Shown here: positions 25,738 to 37,477 of the stretch, piece after piece
How positions within the stretch are numbered: position 1 is the stretch's first letter
Layout of the letters: each line of letters opens with the position of its first letter
Assembly: GCA_005502915.1 (NCBI GenBank)
Contig: SCMT01000005.1
Span: 124,001 to 188,000, forward strand
Direction: 5' to 3'
DNA length: 64,000 bases
Origin: Lysobacteraceae bacterium 2PB
Lineage (GTDB): Bacteria > Pseudomonadota > Gammaproteobacteria > Xanthomonadales > Xanthomonadaceae
Made by a program: the position numbers and the translations under genes
Notes under the pieces: generated by a model
The model's input: the letters and a program-made list of their open reading frames with translations, nothing else
Databases searched by the model: none
What the model was told of the DNA's origin: nothing

Positions 25738-26208
25738 TCAGGCGCGATGGTAGGGATGGTTGGCCAGCAGCGCGGCGGCGCGATAGACCTGCTCGGCCAG
25801 CACCAGCCGCACCAGCATGTGCGGCAGGGTCAGCGGACCGAGCGACCACAGCTCGTCTGCGCGGGCGATGACTTCGGGCGCATGGCCCTCGGGGCCGCCG
25901 ATCAGGAAGGCCAGGTCGCGTCCGCCGTTGCGCCAGTGTTCCAGCCGCTGCGCCAGCTGTTCGGAGCTGTGCATGCGGCCGCGGCCGTCGAGCGCGATCA
26001 CGTGCGCCGACTTCGGCAAGGCCGCGAGCACCCGCGCGCCCTCGTCGGCGGTGGCGCGGGCGGCATCGCGGCCCTTGCCGCGCAGGCCCGGTTCGATCTC
26101 GACCAGGTCCAGCGGCAGCCAATGCGAGAGGCGCTTGCGGTATTCGGCGAATCCTTCGGCCACCCAGGCGGGGGCGCGTTCGCCGACGGCGATGAGGCGG
26201 GCTTTCAT
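25738..26208 (-). CDS. rlmH: 23S rRNA pseudouridine(1915) N3-methyltransferase RlmH
   Basis: A 156-residue SPOUT-class methyltransferase that methylates pseudouridine 1915 in helix 69 of 23S rRNA. Start MKARLIAVGERAPAWVAEGFAEYRKRL, the SAM-binding knot segment FLIGGPEGHAPEV, and the C-terminal LVLAEQVYRAAALLANHPYHR motif are all standard, and the length equals the family norm of about 155. In many bacteria it adjoins rsfS; here DASS, phoX and ybjQ genes separate them. Divergent from the DASS gene with 77 bp between. Confidence 0.95.
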   Translation of the reverse strand: MKARLIAVGERAPAWVAEGFAEYRKRLSHWLPLDLVEIEPGLRGKGRDAARATADEGARVLAALPKSAHVIALDGRGRMHSSEQLAQRLEHWRNGGRDLAFLIGGPEGHAPEVIARADELWSLGPLTLPHMLVRLVLAEQVYRAAALLANHPYHRA

Positions 26209-26285
26209 GTCGCCATGGTAGCGGCCGGCCCCGCCCGTCGCGCCTGTACCATGCGCGGACCGCCGCACAGGGACGCCGCTCCGCC

Positions 26286-27788
26286 ATGACCGCCGCCGCA
26301 CCGGACACGCCGCCTGCCCGCGCCGAAGCGCCTGCCGAAGCCTCCGGCGTCGGCCCGCTGGGCACGAAGATCGGCGCGCTGCTCGGCCCCGCGCTGGCCC
26401 TGCTGATGCTGCTGGTCGGGCCGCCCGAGGGGCTGCCGGCGCCGGGCTGGCACACGCTGGCGCTGCTGGCGTGGATGGTGGTCTGGTGGGTGACCGAACC
26501 GGTGCCGATCGCGGCGACCTCGCTGCTGCCCATGGTCTGGCTGCCGCTGCTGGGCATCGTGCCGATGGCCGACGCCACCGGCGCCTACGCCGACCCGATC
26601 GTGTTCCTGTTCATCGGCGGCTTCATCATCGCGGTGGCGATCGAACACTGGCGGCTGCACGAACGCATCGCGCTGGCGATGATCGCGGCGGTCGGCACGC
26701 GCCCGGTGGCGCTGGTCGGCAGCTTCGCGCTGGCGGCGTGCGCGCTGTCGATGTGGATCTCGAACACCGCGACCACGATGATGCTGGTGCCGATGGCGCT
26801 GGGCGTGGCGCAGGCGATCGCGCATTCCAGCGGCCACGATCGCGAACAGGCCGCGCCGCTGACCGCCGCGCTGGTGCTGATGGTGGCCTACGGTGCCTCG
26901 ATCGGCGGCATCGGCACGCCGGTCGGGTCGCCGACCAACCTGGTCGCGATGGGCTACCTGCGCAAGGAAGGCCTCGACCTCGGTTTCGCGCAGTGGATGA
27001 TCATCGCGCTGCCGCTGATGGTGGCGATGCTGCTGGCCTGCTGGTGGCTGCTGTCGCGCCCGCTGCGCGGGCACGCGGCCAATCCGGAGGTGGCGCGCAT
27101 GCTCGACGTGCGACGGCGCGCGCTCGGGCCGATGTCGACGCCCGAGCGCCGGGTGCTGGCGGTCTTCGCGCTGGTCGCGTTGGCGTGGATGTTCGCGCCG
27201 CTGCTGAAGAAGATCGACGGGCTGTCGGGACTCAACGACACGATGATCGCGATCGCCGGCGCGCTGCTGCTGTTCGCGATCCCGTCCGGCGACGCCGCGA
27301 CCCCGTCGCGCCGCCTGCTGGACTGGAAGACCGCCGAGCGCATCCCCTGGGGCGTGGCCCTGCTGTTCGGCGGCGGCCTGAGCGTGGCCGCGGCGATGGA
27401 AGCGCATGGCGTCAGCGGCTGGCTGGGCGACGCGCTGTCGGGCATGCGCACGCTGCCGCCGATCCTGGTGCTGTTGCTGCTCGCGACGCTGACCGTGTTC
27501 GCCTCGGAATTCATGTCGAACGTGGCCACGCTGGCCGCGTTCCTGCCGGTGGTCGGCGCGGTGTCGGTCGCGACCGGGCTGCCGCCGCTGGTGCTGGTGT
27601 TCTGCGCTTCGATGTCGGCCAGCCTCGCCTTCATGATGCCCGCCGGCACCGCGCCCAACGCCATCGCCTACGGCACCGGCGCGGTGAAGATGCGGCAGAT
27701 GATCCGCGTGGGCCTGTGGCTGAACCTGTTCGGCATCGTCGCGATCACGATCGCCGGCGAATGGCTGGCGCCGGTGGTGCTGGGCTGA
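26286..27788 (+). CDS. DASS (SLC13) family sodium/anion symporter
   Basis: A 500-residue membrane protein with 11 or more predicted spans. The two inverted half-sites of this family are visible: ISNTATTMM with SIGGIGTPVGSPTNLVAMG in the first half, and FMSNVATLAAFLP with MMPAGTAPNAIAYG in the second. These correspond to the SNT and TP-type motifs that bind sodium and the anion in VcINDY. Substrates are usually C4-dicarboxylates, citrate or sulfate; phosphate carriers also occur in the wider family, and the sequence alone does not decide. The N-terminus has a 35-residue Ala/Pro/Glu-rich cytoplasmic lead. It is 122 bp upstream of the PhoX-type gene. Confidence 0.88.
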   Translation: MTAAAPDTPPARAEAPAEASGVGPLGTKIGALLGPALALLMLLVGPPEGLPAPGWHTLALLAWMVVWWVTEPVPIAATSLLPMVWLPLLGIVPMADATGAYADPIVFLFIGGFIIAVAIEHWRLHERIALAMIAAVGTRPVALVGSFALAACALSMWISNTATTMMLVPMALGVAQAIAHSSGHDREQAAPLTAALVLMVAYGASIGGIGTPVGSPTNLVAMGYLRKEGLDLGFAQWMIIALPLMVAMLLACWWLLSRPLRGHAANPEVARMLDVRRRALGPMSTPERRVLAVFALVALAWMFAPLLKKIDGLSGLNDTMIAIAGALLLFAIPSGDAATPSRRLLDWKTAERIPWGVALLFGGGLSVAAAMEAHGVSGWLGDALSGMRTLPPILVLLLLATLTVFASEFMSNVATLAAFLPVVGAVSVATGLPPLVLVFCASMSASLAFMMPAGTAPNAIAYGTGAVKMRQMIRVGLWLNLFGIVAITIAGEWLAPVVLG

Positions 27789-27833
27789 CGCGGCACGTCG
27801 TCGATCATGACCGATGACTGTCGATGACATCGG

Positions 27834-27851
27834 CTGTCACCTCGCCGTCAC
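27834..27851 (+). promoter_or_regulatory. Pho-box-like site upstream of phoX
   Basis: CTGTCAC-CTCG-CCGTCAC: two 7-bp repeats separated by 4 bp, which is the geometry of a PhoB binding site (consensus CTGTCAT-N4-CTGTCAT). It lies 60 bases before the phoX start codon. A further CTGTCGA at 27818-27824 is out of the 11-bp register. This supports control by phosphate starvation. Confidence 0.55.
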
Positions 27852-27910
27852 GCGGCGGTGACACGCGTCGCCTAGCGTGCGGGCTCCCCCGCTTTCCGCC
27901 AGGACAGACG

Positions 27911-29482
27911 ATGACCACGATCGAAAAGGACGCCATCGACGATCTCCGCCGCAACCTCGTGAAAGGCTCCGCAGCCGCGATGGCGCTGGGCGCCACCGGC
28001 GCGCTCGGCGCGCTGCACGCGCGCCAGGCCGAAGCCCGCACCCTGGGCGACCCCACCCGGCTCGCGCCGATCCCCAATCCCTACGGCGCGCTGGCGCCGG
28101 TGAAGGACGACAGCACCGGCCTGCCCCTGCTCCGCCTGCCGCCCGGTTTCCGCTACGCCAGCTACGGCTGGAGCGGCGACCGCATGAGCGACGGCCAGCC
28201 CACGCCCGACCGTCACGACGGCATGGCCGCGATGCGCGGACACGGCCGCTTCGGCTTCCAGTTCGACCATCCCGGCATCTGCAAGGGCCACGGCCCGGCG
28301 CTGGTGCTGGTGCGCAACCACGAGCGCGGCGCCGGCACGCAGATCCAGGCCCCGGCGATGTACGACACCGGCGACATCGGCGGCGGCAATGGCGCGCTGT
28401 CCGGCGGCGGCACCACAAACCTGTGGTATCGCGACGGCGAATGGCTGGGCGCGGAAGCCAGCCTCGGTGGCACGCTGGTCAACTGCGCCGGCGGCCCGAC
28501 GCCCTGGGGCACCTGGCTGACCTGCGAGGAGATCAAGACGAATGCCGTCTCGTCCACGGGACGGAAGCACGGCTACGTGTTCGAGGTGAATCCGCGCGCC
28601 GAACTCACCCGACCGACGCCGATCGTCGAGATGGGCCGCTTCAGCCACGAGGCCGTGGCGATCGACCCGGTCACCGGCTTCGTCTATCTGACCGAGGACG
28701 ACCGCAACAAGTCGGGCCTGTACCGCTACATCCCGAATGATCGCCGCCCGCGCCCGGGCGCGCTCGAGCGCGGCGGTCGCCTGCAGGCCGCGCGGGTGAA
28801 GGGCAAGCCGAACGCCGACCTCATCGTCGCCGCGATCGGCGACAGCTACGCGCTGGAGTGGGTGGACGTGCCCGATCCGGATCTGGACGGCATCGTCGCG
28901 CCCGCCGGCTTCCCCGACATCTCCGCCGGCGAGACCCTGAGCGGCCCGTTCGCGCAGGCCTGGAGCGCGGGCGCGCTGCGCATGAGCCGAGGCGAAGGCA
29001 TCTGGTACGCGCAGGGCAAGCTGTTCATCGTCGACACCAGCACCGGCGTGGATGCGCGCGGCCGTCGCGGTCGCGGCGAAGGCGCGGTGTGGGTGCTGGA
29101 CCTGGCGCAGATGCGCATGACGGCCGTGTTCGTCAGCGGCAACCCGCTGGCAGCGAACAATCCCGACAACGTCACGGTCAGCCCGCGCGGCGGCGTGCTG
29201 CTGTGCGAGGACGGCGGCGAAAGCCCGGACGGCAACGGCAACGGCTCGCGGCTGGTCGGCCTGACCCGCGACGGCCAGTGCTTCCATTTCGCGAAGAACG
29301 ATGTCGAACTCACCGCGTCGCAGATCGCCGACGCCGGTAAGACCGTGGCAGAAGGCGATTATCGCGACAGCGAATTCTGCGGGGCGTGCTGGGACCCGTT
29401 CGGGCGCACGCTCTTCGTCAACCTGCAGTCGCCCGGGATCACCTTCGCGATCACCGGACCGTGGTGGAAGGGTCCGCTGTAA
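27911..29482 (+). CDS. phoX: PhoX-type alkaline phosphatase (DUF839), Tat-exported
   Basis: A 523-residue protein of the PhoX family, monomeric Ca/Fe-dependent phosphatases that hydrolyse phosphomonoesters in the periplasm. A twin-arginine signal is seen near the start (DLRRNLVKGSAAAMALGATG). Family segments include LVRNHERG, NCAGGPTPWGTWLTCEE, GRFSHEAVAIDPVTGFVYLTEDD and the C-terminal SEFCGACWDPFGRTLFVNLQSPG, which contain the metal-binding Glu and Cys residues of PhoX. The start at 27911 begins the Tat signal. A Pho-box-like site precedes it. Some family members are longer; substrate range cannot be told from sequence. Confidence 0.85.
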   Translation: MTTIEKDAIDDLRRNLVKGSAAAMALGATGALGALHARQAEARTLGDPTRLAPIPNPYGALAPVKDDSTGLPLLRLPPGFRYASYGWSGDRMSDGQPTPDRHDGMAAMRGHGRFGFQFDHPGICKGHGPALVLVRNHERGAGTQIQAPAMYDTGDIGGGNGALSGGGTTNLWYRDGEWLGAEASLGGTLVNCAGGPTPWGTWLTCEEIKTNAVSSTGRKHGYVFEVNPRAELTRPTPIVEMGRFSHEAVAIDPVTGFVYLTEDDRNKSGLYRYIPNDRRPRPGALERGGRLQAARVKGKPNADLIVAAIGDSYALEWVDVPDPDLDGIVAPAGFPDISAGETLSGPFAQAWSAGALRMSRGEGIWYAQGKLFIVDTSTGVDARGRRGRGEGAVWVLDLAQMRMTAVFVSGNPLAANNPDNVTVSPRGGVLLCEDGGESPDGNGNGSRLVGLTRDGQCFHFAKNDVELTASQIADAGKTVAEGDYRDSEFCGACWDPFGRTLFVNLQSPGITFAITGPWWKGPL

Positions 29483-29497
29483 GCAGCTGCAGTACCG

Positions 29498-29525
29498 ACG
29501 GGCCGCGCAGGGAGGCGCGGCCCGT
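29498..29525. terminator. Hairpin between convergent phoX and ybjQ
   Basis: A perfect 11-bp stem (acgggccgcgc with gcgcggcccgt) and 6-base loop, 16 bases after the phoX stop and 19 bases beyond the ybjQ stop. There is no T tract, so it may work in either direction only weakly. Confidence 0.45.
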
Positions 29526-29543
29526 GGCATCGGGAAGGCGGGT

Positions 29544-29888
29544 TCAGGCCAGCGGCGGCGGGAGTTCGCTGACGCGCACCGCCGTGCCGTAGCACAGGAC
29601 TTCGGTGACGCCGGCCATCACTTCGGTGGCGTCGTAGCGCACGCCGATGATGGCGTTGGCGCCCATGCGGTCGGCTTCGCGGCACATCTGGTCGAACGCG
29701 TCGCGGCGCGCCTGTTCGCACAGTTCGCGATACAGGCTGATGTCGCCGCCGAAGATGGTCTGGATGCCAGCGAGGAAATTGCCCACGACCGAGCGCGAGC
29801 GCACGGTCAGGCCGCGCACCACGCCGAAGTTGCGCAGGATCGGCTGCCCGGGGAGCTCCAGCGCGGTGGTGACGTGCGAGCGCTGCAT
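29544..29888 (-). CDS. YbjQ family (UPF0145) protein
   Basis: A 114-residue protein with the heavy-metal-binding-like UPF0145 fold. Motifs: VTTALELPGQPILRNFGVVRGLTVRS near the start, RRDAFDQMCREADRMGANAIIGVRYD in the middle and VLCYGTAVRV at the end, all standard for YbjQ. Function is unknown; the family forms pentamers. The ATG at 29888 follows the rsfS stop by 7 bases, so it is probably in the same transcript. Confidence 0.85.
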   Translation of the reverse strand: MQRSHVTTALELPGQPILRNFGVVRGLTVRSRSVVGNFLAGIQTIFGGDISLYRELCEQARRDAFDQMCREADRMGANAIIGVRYDATEVMAGVTEVLCYGTAVRVSELPPPLA

Positions 29889-29895
29889 GCGTGGC

Positions 29896-30300
29896 TCAGG
29901 CCTCTTCCGCGTCCGGCGGCTGGTCGCCCACCGTCCACAGCCGCTCCAGCGCGTAGAACTCGCGCACGCGCGGCAGCATGACGTGCACGACGACATCGCC
30001 GAGGTCGACGAGGACCCATTCGGCCTCGCGCTCGCCTTCCACGCCCAGCGGCAGCACGTCGAGGTCCTTGACCTTGCGCACCACTTCGTCGGCGATCGAC
30101 TTGACGTGGCGGGTCGAGGTGCCCGAGGCGATGACGATCCAGTCGCAGACGCTGGTCTTGCCGCGGACATCGATCTCGACGACGTCCTTGGCCTTCAGGT
30201 CCTCGACGCCGGCACGCACCTGGCGGAGCATGGCATCGACGGAGGGGGCGGGTTTGGGCAGCACGGTCTTGATGACGTGCGCGTTGTTGCTGTTGGTCAA
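29896..30300 (-). CDS. rsfS: Ribosome silencing factor RsfS
   Basis: A 134-residue protein that binds uL14 on the 50S subunit and blocks subunit joining in stationary phase or starvation. The family core is seen as [38 protein letters not shown] and [21 protein letters not shown]. The start is uncertain: TTG at 30300, preceded by GAGG, gives the product listed; GTG or ATG further in would trim 12 to 24 residues. It follows nadD by 91 bp. The usual neighbour rlmH is displaced by about 3.7 kb. Confidence 0.9.
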   Translation of the reverse strand: MTNSNNAHVIKTVLPKPAPSVDAMLRQVRAGVEDLKAKDVVEIDVRGKTSVCDWIVIASGTSTRHVKSIADEVVRKVKDLDVLPLGVEGEREAEWVLVDLGDVVVHVMLPRVREFYALERLWTVGDQPPDAEEA

Positions 30301-30391
30301 GAGCGATCCTCGCGGAAACTGGCCTGGATTATAGGCGATGCGCAGCCGCGCCCCGGGCCGGGCGACGACGGACGGCACCGGCCGGCGCGGC

Positions 30392-31117
30392 TCAACGCGG
30401 CGGGGCCGGCGGCAGCACGATGGGGGTCGCGCCGTACAGGCCGCGTTCGACGATGCAGCGGGCCACCGCCAGGGGCAGGAGGTGGTGCCAGGTCTCCCCG
30501 GCGGCGATCCGGCGGCGGATCTGGGTCGCCGACTCCGGGTGCAGCGGCTGGCGGAGGCGCAGCACCTTGCCGCCGGACGTCGACCGCAGTGCATGGGCGT
30601 CCAGGGTCCAGCGTCCGGCGACCAGCCGCGCCACGGCCGGCGGCAGGTGTTCGTCGAGCGCGCTGCCCGGACGTTCGGCCACCACCCAGTGCGCCCCGGC
30701 GAGCAGGGCCTCCGGCTCGCGCCAGCCGGCGAAGCCGTGCAGGCTATCGGCGCCGATGACGAAGGCGATGGGCGCATCCTCGCCGAACTTCGCCCGCAAC
30801 TCGCGGAGGGTATCGATGGTATAGCTCGGCGCATCGCTGCGCGCCGCGCGCTCGAGTTCGCGACGGTCCACGCGCAGGCCGGCCTGGCCCTCGATGGCGA
30901 GGTCGAGCATCGCGGCCCGGTCCTCGGCCTTCGCGCCCGGTGCCTCGCGATGCGGCGGGTCGGCGGCGGGCATCAGCCAGACCGTGGTGCCCAGCGCCTC
31001 GCGCACCGCGCGGGCGATGGCCAGGTGGCCGTTGTGCACGGGGTCGAAGGTGCCGCCGTAGAACACCCGCAGCGGTTTGGGCAACGCGGCGCCGGGCTGC
31101 GATGCGCCGGGGAACAT
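30392..31117 (-). CDS. nadD: Nicotinate-nucleotide adenylyltransferase
   Basis: A 241-residue nucleotidyltransferase that makes deamido-NAD from nicotinate mononucleotide and ATP. The ATP-binding [13 protein letters not shown] motif is at residues 21-33, and the C-terminal ATQIRRRI (S/TxxxR type) is also present, along with MPAADPPHR and [11 protein letters not shown]. The ATG at 31117 overlaps the TGA of holA by one base (TGATG), showing translational coupling. Confidence 0.94.
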   Translation of the reverse strand: MFPGASQPGAALPKPLRVFYGGTFDPVHNGHLAIARAVREALGTTVWLMPAADPPHREAPGAKAEDRAAMLDLAIEGQAGLRVDRRELERAARSDAPSYTIDTLRELRAKFGEDAPIAFVIGADSLHGFAGWREPEALLAGAHWVVAERPGSALDEHLPPAVARLVAGRWTLDAHALRSTSGGKVLRLRQPLHPESATQIRRRIAAGETWHHLLPLAVARCIVERGLYGATPIVLPPAPPR

Positions 31118-32175
31118 CAGCCGCCCGCCCGCTTCGCCAGCAGCTGCATGCCGCGCTGCTCGGACATCGCCAGCAGCAGGCGCTCCAGGGCCAGCCAGGC
31201 GTCGGCCGGCTCCTCGCCGATGCGCGGGCGGCCCTTGGCGATGCGGTCGACCCTGCCGGCCTCGGCGAGCAGGGCTTCCCAGCGTGCGGCGTCGTGGCGC
31301 TGCAGCGCGCGCCGATAGACCGCCTGCTTCGAATCCCAGACCCGCTGCGCCTTGAACTCGTTGGCTAGGTTGCCGCCCTTCGCGTTGACGCGGGCCAGCG
31401 CGGCGATGCGCTGCAGTTCCATCACCAGCATGCCCATCAGCGCCGGCACGGCCTCGCCCTCGGCGCGCAGGCCGTGGAGCATGCGCAGCGCATGGGCGCC
31501 CTGCCCGTTCAGGGCCGCGTCGAGCAGGCGGAAGATGTCGAAGCGCGCGGCATCGGCGACGTAGGACTCCATCCGCGCCAGGTCGATCGGCTGGCCGTCG
31601 GACAGCAGGGCGAGCTTGTCGATCTCCTGGCCGGCCGCGAGCAGGTTGCCTTCGACGCGTTCGACCAGCCGCTCGACGGCGTCGCGATCGGCGCGCAGGC
31701 CGCGCGCGCGCAGGCGGCGCTCGACCCATTCGGTGAGCTCATGCGGCTTCAGCGCCCAGGCAATGGCGTGGTGACCGACGCGGGCGACGGCTTCGCTCCA
31801 CTTGCCGCCGTGCTGGCGACTCCAGTCGTCGCCGGTGATCAGCAGGACCACGTCCTGCGGCGCCTGCGCGCAGAATTCGGAAATGACCTCGGCGCCTTCC
31901 TTGCCCGGCTTGGCCGAGGGCATGCGCACTTCGATCAGGCGCCGGGAGGCGAACAGGCTCATCGCGCCGAAGCTCTGCACCAGCCGGTTCCAGTCGGCGT
32001 CGCGGCCATCGGCATCGAAGACCTCGCGCTCGTCGATGCCGTCGGCGCGCGCCCGGGCACGCACGGCATCGGCGGCCTCCAGCACGCGCAGCGGCTCGGG
32101 ACCGGCGATCAGGTAGACGGGGCGCAGCGGCTCGTTCGGCAACTGCGCGATCAGGCGTTCCGGCGTGAGTTCCAT
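31117..32175 (-). CDS. holA: DNA polymerase III subunit delta
   Basis: A 352-residue clamp-loader subunit that opens the beta sliding clamp. Start chosen at ATG 32175 (MELTPERLIAQL); the open frame upstream has no similarity. Family features: PVYLIAGPEPLRVLEAADAVRA near the start, FASRRLIEVRMP, and the helical C-terminal domain with QAVYRRALQRHDAARWEALL. It lies between lptE (22 bp upstream) and nadD (1-base overlap), the order common in gammaproteobacteria. Confidence 0.93.
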   Translation of the reverse strand: MELTPERLIAQLPNEPLRPVYLIAGPEPLRVLEAADAVRARARADGIDEREVFDADGRDADWNRLVQSFGAMSLFASRRLIEVRMPSAKPGKEGAEVISEFCAQAPQDVVLLITGDDWSRQHGGKWSEAVARVGHHAIAWALKPHELTEWVERRLRARGLRADRDAVERLVERVEGNLLAAGQEIDKLALLSDGQPIDLARMESYVADAARFDIFRLLDAALNGQGAHALRMLHGLRAEGEAVPALMGMLVMELQRIAALARVNAKGGNLANEFKAQRVWDSKQAVYRRALQRHDAARWEALLAEAGRVDRIAKGRPRIGEEPADAWLALERLLLAMSEQRGMQLLAKRAGG

Positions 32176-32197
32176 CGTGCGGCCGCGCGCCCGCGGC

Positions 32198-32719
32198 TCA
32201 GGAACGGGATCCCGCCGCGCCGGAGACGCCGCGCAGCGCCGCATCGATGCGGCGCAGGATCGAGGCGCTCATCTCGCGACGCATTTCGTTCGCCAGCAGT
32301 TCACGCTCGCTGCCGCTGCCGACGGAGTCGCTGGCCGGCGCGATGTAGTCGCGCGACAGCTCCACGGCCTGCTGCGGCACCATCACGCTGCCGTCGGCCT
32401 TGCGCAGGCGAAAGACGACGGCGTATCGCAGGCTGTATTCCTGGGCACGCCCCTGGACATCGATCGCGATCGGGATGTCGACCCACTTCTCCGACAGCAC
32501 CTCCAGCCGGGTCGCCTGATCGGTCGTGACGGCGGGCATGGCACCCGCGCGTTCCAGCGCACGCGCCAGCGCGGAGGCCAGCGGACTGTAGGGATCCTGC
32601 GCGGTCACCGCGACGGGACCGAGGTCGGTCGGAAGCTCCAGTGCGTTGCGCAGATGGAAGCCGCAACCGGCGGTGGACAGGGCGAGCAGGAGGCCGAAGG
32701 CGATGCGGAGTCTGGTCAT
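32198..32719 (-). CDS. lptE: LPS-assembly lipoprotein LptE
   Basis: A 173-residue outer-membrane lipoprotein that plugs the LptD barrel and helps insert lipopolysaccharide. The signal peptide ends LLALSTAGC with the lipid-attachment Cys at residue 18, followed at once by GFHLRN, the invariant LptE start. The rest matches the family at low level, as is usual (VEVLSEKWVDIPIAI-like strand, YSLRYAVVFRL, QQAVELSRDYIAPA). It lies between leuS and holA. Confidence 0.9.
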   Translation of the reverse strand: MTRLRIAFGLLLALSTAGCGFHLRNALELPTDLGPVAVTAQDPYSPLASALARALERAGAMPAVTTDQATRLEVLSEKWVDIPIAIDVQGRAQEYSLRYAVVFRLRKADGSVMVPQQAVELSRDYIAPASDSVGSGSERELLANEMRREMSASILRRIDAALRGVSGAAGSRS

Positions 32720-32813
32720 GGGCGGAGTCTGAGGGAGGGGCGCGCGGGGGGCAAGCCGACCGGCGGGGACGCAGCCCCTCGGAGGCATGCGGCCCGCCGG
32801 GTGCATGCGGCGT

Positions 32814-35696
<2,883 letters not shown>

Positions 35697-36395
35697 TCAG
35701 CGGATCAGGTCGGCCTGGGTCGAGGCCGTCCCGGTCAGCAGGCCGAAGTGGCCGGTGGCGAACGTCAGGCTGGACGCCTCCCCGGCGATCTGCGAACTGT
35801 GCACCCCGCCGACGGTGCAGACACCCGTCGCGCAGACCACCTGGTCGGTCCAGGACTTGATCGAATGCATCCGCGCGCCGAAGCGCTTGCCGGACAGCCC
35901 GGACACCAGCGGACTGCCGACCGACAGCCCCCAGTAACCGCAGGTGCTGGTGGCGACGTTGAACGGATAGCTGCCGCAGCTCCACAACCCCCGGAACGCA
36001 CCGGCGATACCGACGAAGCTGTCGACGTAGCCGCGCGCCGCGATGCGGTCGATCACCCGAGCCGACAATGTGGCGCCCATCGAGTGGCCGATCACGTCGA
36101 TCTTCCCCGTGCACGACAGCGCGATCGCATCGACGATCGCGTTCTCGACCGGGGTTTCCTCGCTGCCGCTGTGGTCGTTGCAGGCCGCGCAGGTCTTGCT
36201 TCCCCAGTTCGGCCGGAAGATCTGCGAGGCCGCATAGCCGCGCCGCTGCAGCTCGGCGACGGTATTGTCGAAATCGGCGGGCTTCCCGGTATTGCCGTGC
36301 ACAAGCACCACGTTGTCGACGCAGGCCGCGCGCACGGCGCCGATCGACAGGAACAGCATGCACACCGCCACCGCGCACATCGCGAAACGCTTCAT
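35697..36395 (-). CDS. Secreted lipase/esterase, alpha/beta hydrolase
   Basis: A 232-residue protein with a signal peptide (AVCMLFLSIGAVRA) and an alpha/beta hydrolase domain. NVVLVHGNTGKP forms the oxyanion region and DVIGHSMGATLSARV the nucleophile elbow with Ser (GHSMG). Several cysteine pairs (KTCAACND, LWSCGS, VVCATGVCTVGG) suggest disulphides in a secreted enzyme, as in triacylglycerol lipases of the LipA/class 2 type. The histidine is probably in ATGHFGLLT near the C-terminus. Read from ATG at 36395. Substrate unknown. Confidence 0.82.
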   Translation of the reverse strand: MKRFAMCAVAVCMLFLSIGAVRAACVDNVVLVHGNTGKPADFDNTVAELQRRGYAASQIFRPNWGSKTCAACNDHSGSEETPVENAIVDAIALSCTGKIDVIGHSMGATLSARVIDRIAARGYVDSFVGIAGAFRGLWSCGSYPFNVATSTCGYWGLSVGSPLVSGLSGKRFGARMHSIKSWTDQVVCATGVCTVGGVHSSQIAGEASSLTFATGHFGLLTGTASTQADLIR

Positions 36396-36530
36396 GGTCC
36401 ACTCCCTGGCCGGCGCCCGTGGCCGGATGACGCGATCCTGCGCCGCCGCCTTGCCGTGCGGAATTGGACGATGGGGCATCGTGCGCCGCAGCAATCCGGA
36501 GCGCTGCATCGTCAGCCCGCGAAGACGGTC

Positions 36531-37082
36531 TCAGGGGTCGATCACGATGGGCGTGCCGGTGGGCACCAGCGACCAGACTTCTTCCATCTGCTTGTCCATC
36601 AGCGCGATGCAGCCGTCGGTCCAGTCGCGCCAGTAGCCGGGCGGCGTGCCGCCATGGATCACGATGTCGCCGCCCGGATCGACGCCGCGCGCACGCGCCT
36701 GCGCGCGATCGGCGGCATTGGGATACGAGATGCGCAGCGACAGGTGGAACGCGCTCTTCGGATTGCGGTAGGTGATCGTGTAGCGCCCCTCCGGCGTGCG
36801 CTCGTCGCCCTGCTGGCGCTTGTGGCCGCGCGGCTGGTCGCCGAGGCGGATGCTGTAGCTGCGGATGACCTTGCCGTCGCGCAGCAGGTCCATGCGTCGC
36901 TGGTGCTTGACCACATGGATTTCGTCGGCGCGCTGCGACGCAGGCGCGAGCGGCGGTGGCCACGCGGCCCATGCCGGCATCGTCATCATGCTGGCCATCA
37001 GCAGCAGCGGCATGCGCGTGCGCCAGGGCAGCACGAGGACAGCCGCACGATGGAAGGAAGACAGCCTGGATATCGCAGTCAT
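36531..37082 (-). CDS. L,D-transpeptidase (YkuD domain), exported
   Basis: A 183-residue protein with an N-terminal signal (MPLLLMASMMTMPAWA) and one YkuD domain. The catalytic motif is HGGTPPGYWRDWTDGCIAL, with the His and the nucleophile Cys in the expected order, although the usual SxGC reads TDGC. EIHVVKHQRRMDLLRDGKVIRSY forms the first strands of the fold. Enzymes of this class make 3-3 peptidoglycan crosslinks or attach lipoproteins to the wall; the subgroup with HGG and YWRDWTDGCI resembles YafK/ErfK-like proteins without LysM. Read from ATG at 37082. Confidence 0.85.
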   Translation of the reverse strand: MTAISRLSSFHRAAVLVLPWRTRMPLLLMASMMTMPAWAAWPPPLAPASQRADEIHVVKHQRRMDLLRDGKVIRSYSIRLGDQPRGHKRQQGDERTPEGRYTITYRNPKSAFHLSLRISYPNAADRAQARARGVDPGGDIVIHGGTPPGYWRDWTDGCIALMDKQMEEVWSLVPTGTPIVIDP

Positions 37083-37182
37083 GGCGCGCTCCGCAGGGGC
37101 GTAGGCGCGAGCATAAGACGGATGATGCAGATGCTGCACATCGCGTTGCACGGAAGCGATCAAGTCACGCAACGAAGATGTC

Positions 37183-37222
37183 GCCCAACGAGCGCACCGC
37201 TCAACGAACGCACCGCTCAACG
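37183..37222. repeat. Short tandem repeat beside the cold-shock terminator
   Basis: aacgagcgcaccgctc, aacgaacgcaccgctc and a partial aacga follow one another directly next to the terminator at 37223-37246. Confidence 0.5.
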
Positions 37223-37246
37223 AAAAGGCCCCGCCGAAGCGGGGCC
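37223..37246 (-). terminator. Terminator of the cold-shock gene
   Basis: On the minus strand, ggccccgc-ttcg-gcggggcc is followed by TTTTCGTT: an 8-bp stem with a stable UUCG loop and a T tract, about 25 bases after the stop. Confidence 0.85.
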
Positions 37247-37270
37247 TGGGGTCTTGCGCACCGCCTGGCG

Positions 37271-37477
37271 TCAGGCGACGGGAGTCACGCCAGCGGCCTG
37301 CGCGCCCTTCGGACCGGTCGTCACGTCGTAGCTGACGCGCTGACCTTCCTGCAGGCTGCGGAAGCCCTTGGCGTTGATCGCAGAAAAGTGCACGAACACA
37401 TCGGCACTGCCATCTTCGGGGGCAATAAAGCCAAATCCCTTGGCGTCGTTGAACCACTTCACTGTTCCGTACGGCAT
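37271..37477 (-). CDS. Cold-shock protein, CspA family
   Basis: A 68-residue single-domain nucleic-acid-binding protein: [23 protein letters not shown] carries RNP1 (KGFGFI), and DVFVHFSAI carries RNP2 (VFVHF). Such proteins melt RNA structure and act as antiterminators or RNA chaperones. Its start is 173 bp from the upstream gene, enough for a promoter and an untranslated leader, and it ends in a strong terminator, so it is probably monocistronic. Confidence 0.95.
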   Translation of the reverse strand: MPYGTVKWFNDAKGFGFIAPEDGSADVFVHFSAINAKGFRSLQEGQRVSYDVTTGPKGAQAAGVTPVA

